NCBI RefSeq assembly: GCF_041296385.1
Contig: NC_091015.1
Coordinates: forward strand, 52,456,345-52,520,344
Direction of reading: 5' to 3'
Length of the DNA: 64,000 nt
Source: Aphelocoma coerulescens
Taxonomy: Eukaryota > Chordata > Aves > Passeriformes > Corvidae
Part shown: piece after piece, positions 28,563 to 37,197 of the stretch
Position numbering within the stretch: the stretch's first letter is position 1
How the letters are laid out: every line of letters starts with the position of its first letter
Notes under the pieces: model-generated
The model's database searches: none
Seen by the model: the letters and a program-made list of their open reading frames with translations, nothing else
Told to the model about the DNA's origin: nothing
Program-made: the position numbers and the translations under genes

Positions 28563-31500
28563 TGGAATTTTAATCAGGTTCATGAAATAGCACAGCAATG
28601 ATACAGCTGCCTCAAGAACTAAGGAAGATCTTTGGTCTACAGAACTATGGTCTGAAAATGTATACAGGAGCTGCAGTTTCTTCAGTGTTTGTATAAATCT
28701 AGTTGGAGAGTCATAAAAATGCAAATTCCATTAAATAGAGAATGTGTGTGCTACCAGAATGTGTTTTTTGGTGGCTGTTACATTTTTAGCAATTTCTTAG
28801 TCCAACAAATTGACCCACCATTCCCTATACATTGTACAGGCCATCAAGGGAAAACCAACAGGCTCTATTTTCTGCAGAAGTCATTATAAAATGCTGATTA
28901 AATCTGGTAGAATCACATTTGTCAGCTGAGATGAAAAAAAGTACAGAGGTGAAGAGGTAGCATTATTTTTAGGTCACCTGAATTTTAACAAGACTGAAAA
29001 TTTCCATGATACAGTACCTTACCTGAAAATTTGATACCAAGCAGAAAGCAATTTGCACTTTGCTTCGTGGTTTCTGAGAGTCATTAATATATTTTTTATT
29101 ATTAACAGTGCTTTCACAGCATCACATTTCTATCCCACAAATGATAAGTTATTGCAAAGGTCACCATAATTTATAGCCCTTGTTTTGAGTTTAATTGATG
29201 ATTAAAAACAGTGGAAAGAAATTAGCAGATCTTTAATTCTTTTCAGGCTGTAGAGCTCAAGGCTGAGCAAAATCTTCTCAATGTCAGCAGAAACCTTTTG
29301 CCTCAGGCTGGCTTGAAGAGAAGCACTTAATGTGAATGGTCTGAAAATTATTTACAATTAATTTATTTTATTTGTGTATCTATATAAGTATTAGATAGCT
29401 TGTAAACCTCCAAGTCACAACCACAAAGACCTGCTTTCCAGCACTGGAAAATTAATATATAGAAACAGCCCAGACAATTGAAATTACAGGAAAACTAGGA
29501 TTATTATTTTTTAGTTAGAAAGTTCTTCATTAAGAAAGCCCACTTCTCTGCTAAGAGCCACTGACCAGCTTGATTTCTTTTACTTTCTCAGTTACTTCTC
29601 ATTGTTCTGAAGCAGGAAGCAGATAATTTATTATATAGAATATGTAAAAATTCCGTGAGAAGTTCACGGATGGAGTTGCCTTATGTGCTCATAAGTTTTA
29701 AAAGAAGAGAGAAATGAGATTGTTGATAGGTACTTGCATATGGTTTGTCTCATTTGCTCAGAAACAAAACACACAACAGCTGTCACAGTCACTGCACAGT
29801 CACTCTGTATCAGCACTTGAGAGCCTGTACTGACCCTTGGCGGACTTGAAGCCTGTGCAGGTTTCAGAGTCTCATCTGAGCAACTCAAAGCTCTCGCAGC
29901 TAGAAAACATGAAAAAACCTTTGGGTGCAATACAGGTTAATACCAGTGCCAGGCAAATTGTGGTGACATTGCTAAGGAGAAGAGTGGGGAGTTTCATGGG
30001 ATTGGAAACAGTGATGCTCAGTTCCCAGGATTATGTAAGCAGGACCTAAATTAGTTGAGAGCCCTTGTGCCAAGAGAATCACTGGTTTTCCAGAACAAAA
30101 GAAATCTCTGAGGAAGCTACAACAGTCCCCTTTAATTTTCAGACCATGTACAGTTGTTGCAACTGATTTCCTTGGTAAGTCTAGGCTTTCTAGGCCTCAT
30201 AAAAATATTGGAAAGTGCATAGGTATCCCTCCCACTCATTGTCCTTTTGGAAAGCTCAGATACAAGAGAAAAAAAGCAAGTGCTCTGCCAGTGCATTAAT
30301 GCACAGTCACACTGTTCCTGACTGTGCTATCTACCTGATCTTAGTTTACACTCCCTCTGAAAAGAAACACCTTTGTTTCATTCAAATAGTTCTAGGAGTT
30401 AGAGAACACCAAGTCTTCTCAGCTTAATGTTATGAAACCCAAATATTTTGGGCCAGAGTGATAATTTAGTCACTGTATGGACTGCTATGAAAGCAAACAG
30501 ATTAAAATTGTTATCTTGTTGGGAGACTTTCATGTAATTCCCTTGGATCTTTAAGTGTTTTCCTGGTAACATGGTTGATGGGACTCCAGATGCATCATAT
30601 GAGTCATACCCATTGTGTCCCTAAAGTACAGAGATGATTAGGCATTTCACAGGGCAAGAGTGTGCCACCGAAGCATGAACTTGGGTTAAACAAGAAGTCA
30701 GGTTAAACAGAGGTTCGATAAAAATTTTGCTTAGAAATGTTTGAAAATAAGCCAGCTGCTCCTCCTGGACACCAGACCAAGGTGTCTGCTCTGATTTAGA
30801 CCAGAAACATGAACTTTCATCTCACACCACCGGGGACCATCTGAGCTACCAGGCCACTGGTTATTTCACATGGCTCCCTCTGCATTCTGTTTTCTGTGCA
30901 TTATAAAATAATACTCTCCCATAGAAACACATTACAACCGTGTTCCACCACATAACTTTAACTTTTCTGAATTAGAATGCCTTAAAATGCCCCATACAGC
31001 CTTCAGTTTTCTTGACACATGAAGGCAGTGCCATAGCGCTGGAGGCAGGGGAATGCTGGCCGACCCCCAGTAACATCAGTCTCACCAGGGAGTGTGTAAG
31101 GGCAGGAAGGGACACCAGGACAGCAGCACCTCGGGGTCACACTGTGCTGGGCTACCAGCGAGCCCCAATTGCACACACACACATCACTGACTGATCCCTG
31201 ACCTGCCCTGGCCTCTTGGGCTCTCTCTGTCTCAGCTCGGCTGCCGGCACTGCTCTGACTCTTCTCTGTCTGCCAGATCCGTACGGGGAAGCACTGATGG
31301 GAAGAAGCAGTGGTGAACTCATAGCCCAGCAAGTCCAGGCTCAGGGATGCTGAGGAAAACACATGAGCTAGTTTTAATTTGCCTCCTGTGAATTTAGATT
31401 TGACATAAAGCGTGCAATAGCAAAGAACTCCAGCCCTGACATTTCAACTGAAGGAAACAGAAATGCTGCCACTTCTCTGAGCCCAACTGCACAACTTCCA

Positions 31501-34500
31501 TAGGGAAGAACTGTAAAACATGAAGCGTTTTCCCACCTATTGACCTTGAGCTGTAAAGGACCATACTTCTTGCACCAGCTGCAGCACTGTGGATATTCAA
31601 GCCAGTTTTGAAAAGCCAGTTGCAGAACATTTCAGTGAATCTGAAAAGCACAGTGTCTCTTTAGAGCACATCCATAAGGCAGCATAAATTAAGGTCTTTT
31701 CAATGAACAATGATTAACTGGACTGAACAGTGAGAGGACCATGATAACAAGGCGAGATAGCACTAAGTGTCTTTTCCAGAAGATATTTTACATTATCTTA
31801 TATTTAACATGGGAGCACTTGTAATTCTGAATTTTTTGCGTAACATTTTGAGTCCTGCTAGAGATAAGAAGGACAAGTCTGAAGAGAGAACATCAAATCT
31901 GGCATGCATAATAGATTTGGGAAACTTCTTGACAAGCCGTGGAAATTCCTGCAAAGAGCACAAGGATTCAATTTCATGGATTTAGCCTCCAGGGTAGGCT
32001 TCCCCCTGGGGTTTAAAGGGTCTCAGTCTTTTGGCCCTCACTATCCCAGTACAGAGTAGTGCTCATGCCTCAGCAGAGAACCCATTCTTCTGTATCCCTG
32101 CTTAAGCCATGAAGTTGTCTTCACAATTAGCTGTGAGATGTCACTCAGCAGTGACCTAGCACAATACCCTCTTGGGTGCTGAAAAGTTTAGGCTTACATT
32201 TCCAAATAACTAGTTTCTTTTATGATCTTTTATAAAATGATTGAACATCTGCACATACACTCTCCTAGCGAGGAAGCCCAGCAAACTCCTTGACTCCCTC
32301 TGCACAAGGCCAGCAGCTGCAGGAGCTGATATTCTGGAGGTCACACCTTCCAGAGTGACCATGGCAAGGCACCAAGTTGAGTTTTGGAGCAGCAGCAAGA
32401 GTGCTGCACTCTCATCTGCACCAGATTACCTCCCGCAGGGTCATTAAATAGAGACAAGCAGTGATTATGCCAAAGCCCTTTATCTTTTTCTGGTAAGATT
32501 TCTGAGCCTTAACAATCACATAAAATTGGCGACTACAGAATTTTTGGAATAAAAGAGTGCATCTTCTGAGGAACTCAGCAAATCCTGACCCAGCCATAAG
32601 CAAGACAGAAGGACCTCATAGAAATCACTCAGTGGCAGGAGATATCCATGGACTCCCTACGTATTTAAGAAGTGCTCAGCAAACACCACAAGTGAATAAT
32701 GACCTGCATCAACTCATGGGATAAGGTGCTAAAACTCATTCAGATGTGATTACATTGGCATAAGAAAGAAGAATTAATTTTTTCACTGAAAACTCTTGAA
32801 TGGTACCTGCAAGCTGAGCTCTGAAGCCTCTATGCTAGGTCTTTCTCTACTTGATATCACAGATGCAGCCCAGACATTCAGAGACGATGATGACTGCCAT
32901 TGACTATTCCACAACCTTCATTTCATGTTGAGAGCTTCAATCAAACCCTAATGTACATGTCCCTGAGGACACAGGCTTTCTGTAGAGGACAAAACTGGTC
33001 CTTCAAAGTGGTAACAAAAATATTCACGTATTTTACCATTTAGGTCCACTTTCAACTTGCCATGAATTGCTAGCAAGCAGTTTAGTGCCTGGCAGCCATC
33101 TGAAAGTCAGAGCACTATGCAGCCATTTGGAAGCTCTTCAGCCATATATTCTCCACACAATGAGTCTTGGGAATACAGGTCTTCATTGAAGCAGTTTCAA
33201 TTTCATTGTTACTTGGTTGCTCATTTTTACTCTGCTTCTACAGAGAAACAGAGTTTTGTTGCTTATTTCTGTGCAAGAAGGGAGAGTTTTTTATGTTTCA
33301 AATACTTGGCTGCTTTTCCCCATACAGATGATATTTTAATGTCTCCCAATCAGCTAAATTTTAAGTTCTTTACTTTAAAAGGAAATTATTTTGAATATTC
33401 TTTTGATTCACAATGCAATACATGACCTTGCCTGCATGATAGCAACAAAAAATATTACAATGGAATATAGTTTAAAATTTATTAAGTACCTGATGGTTGA
33501 GTTTTTCAAATGCCATTGCTTGGGAATCCTCAATTCATGGACAGAATACTGTACTCACCCAATTAGATTCTGCTACATCATTTGGCTACAAAGAAATCAA
33601 TTCAAACTTACTCTAATCAGGATGCAAAGCATCTATTTGCTAATTCCACCTTTCATTACTCCAAAACTAACTTCCAGAATTAATTTTTAGTATAGCCAGG
33701 TAAACTCACATCATGGGCACCAGGCTTCTACAGCATTTACAGTCATGTTTCTTCTTTTCCTGATGTCCTGGAGAACAAAAGATTTATAAGATTGACAAAT
33801 ATGTTGTAGTGCCAACCCATTGGAACAGCAGGGCAGACATTTGCTGTTTCTGAGCAGCAGTTAAGCCTGCACAGAGATCTTTAGAAGTGTTCATGGTGGC
33901 ACAGGATTGATCAGGAGAGAAATACAGCATTATACAATTCCTCAAGAATTTACATATAATTGAGAACAGAGAAACATCAGGTGATGGGATGATCTTTCCT
34001 TCCTGGGTATCAGCAGGGCTACATTATACTATGTAAGACGTCTACACCGCTTCAGTAATTTACTCTTTAATTAACTGACTATAAACAGTATTTTGATAAT
34101 TTATTTATATTGAGAAAGATTTCCTGCCTCATACACCCACGTAAGTTAAGCATAACTAATATAGTTTCTCAGATGGGTTAATGAATTATGTCAATTGATA
34201 TACGCCCAGTCAAGTTGTTAGTTGAAGAAATTAATTTTCTAACAAAGCGCTCATAATTAAAGATTTAATAATGTGTTTTTAATGTTATAATTCAACTGCT
34301 AAATCAATTACATCATGGAGGCATTAGCAGCAGGAAGACAATGCACTATTACACAAGATACACCGTGCTTTACCAGTTCTTCCTGATACTCCTATACCAG
34401 AAGTAACAATTTACTAGGTCCATTTTGAGTCTTCCCACACAACTGGGGAATTTGGACCATGTGTTCGAAAGACAGCCTAGAAAAATAACAGATTTGTTGT

Positions 34501-34946
34501 GACTAAAGTCCATTATAAATTACTCTCACTCTTTTTTTTCTTTTACACATGCATCTTATGAGGCTTCTCCATGTGGTTACCATTTGCTGAAGCCATTGCA
34601 GCCCAACAGCTTGATCCACTACACAGGAACATCAGTGGAAGCCTTTCTGTGAACTACTACAAAATCCAGGAAAATAGAGTAGGGCATTATTCTTCTCCCA
34701 GTTATACTCACAAGCACACATTCTGGTAATAAATAGTACAGAACTAATTAGAAGTAGAGAGCAAGTTTAGTTGAGTTGTATTACAGTGTTGCAGACAGCA
34801 TCCTATCAGACTCCTGACTTGGGGCCTGTTTGGTTTGTACTGCAAGGATCCCAGTGAGCTAAGGTTGCTGGAAGTATCTGGTAATATCTAATTCAAAATG
34901 GTTTCTGAAAGCAAGTTGCAAGTTCCATGTAATCAAGCCTCATGTA

Positions 34947-34952
34947 CATGCA
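34947..34952. repeat. Target-site duplication, left copy (CSD element 1)
   Basis: 'catgca', repeated at 37192-37197. Six base pairs is the usual duplication size for alpha- and many beta-like retroviruses. Confidence 0.88.
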
Positions 34953-35240
34953 CGTTGGGGTCCCCCCCCCATGTAGCCCTGGGAAAGGGGCCCTGAGGGC
35001 ACAGACACACGGGGTTTCCCTGCCCCTGGTCAGCCTCGTTCCCCATTGGTTGGTTTGTATTTCCCTGCGCGGGCAAGGACTCTTGAGTCCAGACTGTGAA
35101 GGTTCCTTGGCAGAGCCTGGCCATGTGGCTGGAGAAATAAACATCTCTGAAACATCTGCCAAGAATCCATCCATATGTGTTTCTTTTCCACGGGACTCCT
35201 GGTTTGATATAGGTGTGTTACAGTAATCCCCGCTGTAACA
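34953..35240 (+). repeat. CSD element 1, 5' LTR
   Basis: 288 bp. It starts 'cgttgggg' (the canonical TG appears mutated to CG; the 3' LTR starts 'tgtcgggg') and ends 'gctgtaaca'. It contains an ATTGG (inverted CCAAT) box at 35045-35049 and an AATAAA polyadenylation signal at 35136-35141. Confidence 0.9.
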
Positions 35241-35242
35241 AA

Positions 35243-35260
35243 TGGTGGAGAATTGAGAGC
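35243..35260 (+). promoter_or_regulatory. Candidate primer binding site, tRNA not assigned
   Basis: Two bases after the LTR stands 'tggtggagaattgagagc'. The first eight bases agree with the 3' end expected for tRNA-Ala, but the rest does not match any tRNA I can recall. The start (tggtggagaa) is conserved in copy 2 at 56528 reading leftwards. Confidence 0.45.
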
Positions 35261-35360
35261 AGAACGATCCCCGATCCCGAAGGGACTGATTTGTGTGAGT
35301 AAACCCTAGAAACCTTGGATTCCTCTTCTTGGTTTTGTTTTGCTATTCCATATCTAAACT

Positions 35361-35732
35361 ATGGAGGAACCGTGGGAAGACTCTTGGCTTTCAGAGCCGC
35401 ATATGGACATTTATCTTAAACTTGAAAAGATTCTTGAAAAACGATTTGTAAATTTTAGCTTGATTCAAGCTCAAAAAGAACTGAAACACTTCCTGGCATG
35501 GTTGTTTAAGAACTTTTTCTCTGTTTCTTGGGATTTAATTCTTACCAAGGAGTTTTGGAAGACCGCTTGGACACAGTTAATTTTTGAGTCAAAATACATG
35601 CCAATGGAAGAATATTTTCGTGAATATTATTTAATTACTGAGACTGTTGAGCAATGTCAGCTGTGTCCTGGTGAAGGGAAGCCTGGCTCAGGGACCGTGC
35701 GACCCAGGCCACGTGCACCGAGCACTCTGTGA
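35361..35732 (+). CDS. Gag matrix-like N-terminal fragment (123 aa)
   Basis: The frame starts at the first ATG after the leader. It begins MEEPWEDSWLSEP and has a helical, Leu/Phe/Trp-rich region (LAWLFKNFFSVSWDLI, FWKTAWTQLIF) that recalls the small all-alpha matrix domains of beta-like retroviral Gag proteins. This assignment is by pattern only. The first about 50 residues align with the frame at 56260-56448 in copy 2 (both have MEE.WE.WLSE near the start and WLFK). It ends in TGA at 35730-35732. A second in-frame TGA follows at 35772-35774, after which the same frame is open through the cold-shock domain. It is probably the remnant of a truncated Gag once fused to the captured gene. Confidence 0.55.
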   Translation: MEEPWEDSWLSEPHMDIYLKLEKILEKRFVNFSLIQAQKELKHFLAWLFKNFFSVSWDLILTKEFWKTAWTQLIFESKYMPMEEYFREYYLITETVEQCQLCPGEGKPGSGTVRPRPRAPSTL

Positions 35733-36125
35733 GCAGCAGCGAGGCAGTTCCTGCACGCGGGCGGAGCCACGTGAGCTGCAGTGCCAGTGGCGGAGCGGGG
35801 AGCAGCGGGACCCAGCGGTGCCTGCCCGGCCCCGCGCAGCGCGTGGTGGAGCGAGCCCCGTGAGCGCCCGAACGAGAGGGGCGGCGCGCGGGCGGCGGCT
35901 GGCAGCGGCAGAGTGGAGCCGCGCCCAGCCGAAACGCGCACTGGAGCAGGGCACGGGGGAGTCATCACTCGGGGACCCGGCCGAGATGCAGCGCCTGGCA
36001 GCGGCAGCGAAGCTGTGACCAGAGGAGGCGACGCACGGAGAACTGAGCGGCGTGCCCTGGTCCGGCCCGCGCGGCCCCGAATGCGACCCCGGGAAGAGCG
36101 CGCAGGCACCAGCAGCCCTGACAAT
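35690..36125 (+). other. GC-rich linker between matrix-like frame and cold-shock domain
   Basis: Strongly GC- and CpG-rich, in contrast to its AT-rich surroundings. Copy 2 has an equivalent GC-rich block at about 55560-56030. A shared 'ccgagatg' motif (ATG at 35985-35987 here, 55602-55604 in copy 2) is a candidate ancestral start codon of the captured gene; in this copy that ATG runs only ten codons. The Ala/Pro/Gly/Arg-rich coding potential and GC content recall the first exon of vertebrate Y-box genes, but no specific match is claimed. Confidence 0.6.
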
Positions 36126-36668
36126 TCCAACATGGGAGCGACCGAAAGAGAGAGCAAAGACACAGCGAGACAGATAACAGCGGCCACTCGGAAAAAGGAA
36201 AAGACCATAGTAGCTAAGATCTTAGGGACAGTGAAATGGTATAATGTTAAACAAAATTATGGTTTTATAACAAGGTGTGACAACCAGCAAGACATATTCG
36301 TGCATAGAACTGCTATTAAGAAGAATAACCCTGAAAAATGCATCCCAAGCTTGGGAGATGGAGAGGTGGTAGAATTCAAAATTATACAAGGTAGAAAAGG
36401 GTTACAAGCATGGCAGGTCACTGGGCCTGATGGTGTTCCTGTAAAAGGCAGTAGATATGCTAAAAATCGTAGTCCTGTTAGACAATATCTCCATTGTAAG
36501 CCCGCCCTACAGTCTCCCTTTCCTAATCCCACCTTTCCCTTTTACCCTATGTCCTATTACCCCCAGTGTATTCCCAATCTGTTTTTTCACCCATGGTTTC
36601 CCTCACAAAACCATACCTTTGCCAGTTGTTTCCCCAAAAATCCCTTTCCAATGCCGAGTGGGGGATGA
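36081..36668 (+). CDS. Captured Y-box-type cold-shock domain protein (195 aa, intact)
   Basis: This frame encodes a cold-shock domain at about residues 42-123 of the Y-box binding protein type (YBX1/YBX3-like). It has [11 protein letters not shown], an RNP1-like QNYGFI at 58-63, an RNP2 DIFVH at 71-75, AIKKNNP, a GDGEVVEF strand, and VTGPDGVPVKG at the end. These nucleic-acid-binding motifs are intact. The long basic/acidic repeats that follow the domain in host Y-box proteins are absent. Instead there is a 72-residue Pro/Phe/Tyr/Asn-rich tail (NPTFPFYP, FFHPWFP) ending MPSGG. The start is uncertain: ATGs at 36081 and 36132 (178 aa) are both in frame, and the frame is open further upstream to 35775. 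It sits inside an LTR element, in the same frame as the matrix-like fragment. By homology it should bind single-stranded RNA or DNA; its actual role is unknown. Confidence 0.85.
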   Translation: MRPREERAGTSSPDNSNMGATERESKDTARQITAATRKKEKTIVAKILGTVKWYNVKQNYGFITRCDNQQDIFVHRTAIKKNNPEKCIPSLGDGEVVEFKIIQGRKGLQAWQVTGPDGVPVKGSRYAKNRSPVRQYLHCKPALQSPFPNPTFPFYPMSYYPQCIPNLFFHPWFPSQNHTFASCFPKNPFPMPSGG

Positions 36669-36686
36669 AAAGGGGGAGGGAAGAAA
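36667..36686 (+). promoter_or_regulatory. Conserved 20-nt polypurine run at the CSD stop codon
   Basis: An uninterrupted purine run (gaaaagggggagggaagaaa) overlaps the TGA stop of the cold-shock frame. The same 20 bases occur in copy 2. It lies about 213 bases before the 3' LTR, so it is not the usual LTR-adjacent tract, but its conservation suggests a role in plus-strand priming. Confidence 0.6.
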
Positions 36687-36899
36687 TTAAACCCTCTCCT
36701 GCCTCAGTTTCCCCACAAAGCATGCTCAGAGAGTCCTGTCTCCCTTCTGTCAGCCCTAAGATGTTCCACAGAATCTGTTTGGACATTTAAAGACTCAGGA
36801 GGGTGGCTTGTTTTGTTTTGAAACTGTTCTTGTTATGTTTATCCAGTTGTTTTCAATGTTAAGTTTTACATCTCTTTTATTAAAAATAAATGGGTGAAA
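36687..36899 (+). other. CSD element 1, 3' UTR
   Basis: About 210 non-coding bases that are closely similar to the equivalent part of copy 2 (for example 'cctgcctcagtttccccaca', 'gactcaggagggt', 'aaataaatgggtgaaa' before the LTR). They are more conserved between copies than the linker, so they may hold cis signals. Confidence 0.7.
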
Positions 36900-37191
36900 T
36901 GTCGGGGTCTCCCCCCCCCTACCATGTAGCCCTGGGAGAGAGGCCCTGAGGGCACAGACACACGGGGTTTCCCTGCCCCTGGTCAGCCTCGTTCCCCATT
37001 GGTTGTTTTGTGTTTCCCTGTGCGGGCAAGGACCCGGAGTCCAGACTGTGAAGAGTTCCTTGGCAGAGCCCGGCCATGTGGCTGGAGAAATAAACATCTC
37101 TGAAACATCTGCCAAGAATCCGTCCATATATATTTCTTTTCCACGGGACTCCGGTTTGATATAGGCATGTTACAGTATCCCCACTGTAACA
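36900..37191 (+). repeat. CSD element 1, 3' LTR
   Basis: 292 bp, starting 'tgtcgggg' and ending 'cactgtaaca'. ATTGG box at 36998-37002 and an 'ggagaaataaacatc' polyadenylation signal. It differs from the 5' LTR at about twenty positions by eye. Confidence 0.9.
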
Positions 37192-37197
37192 CATGCA
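37192..37197. repeat. Target-site duplication, right copy (CSD element 1)
   Basis: 'catgca', matching 34947-34952. Confidence 0.88.

Larger units (their letters stand above)
34953..37191 (+). mobile_element. Non-autonomous LTR element carrying a Y-box cold-shock gene, copy 1
   Basis: This 2239-bp element has two LTRs of 288 and 292 bp, a 6-bp target duplication and a 1659-bp internal region. The internal order is primer-site candidate, Gag/matrix-like frame, GC-rich linker, intact cold-shock-domain frame, 20-nt polypurine run, 3' UTR. There is no protease, reverse transcriptase, integrase or env. About twenty differences by eye between the LTRs (over about 285 aligned bases) show that the insertion is much older than the ERV-L. 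It lies antisense to CPNE4, in its intron. A second copy of the same family is at 54584-56813. Mobilisation must have relied on enzymes from another virus. Confidence 0.9.

Noticed and set aside
31003..31362. 119-codon minus-strand frame in a less AT-rich patch
   Set aside because: No recognisable domain, no homologue recalled, no convincing splice sites, and unlike any copine segment.
35781..36080. Extension of the CSD frame upstream of its first ATG as part of the protein
   Set aside because: There is no ATG in this part; it is described as linker and possible fusion remnant rather than annotated as coding.
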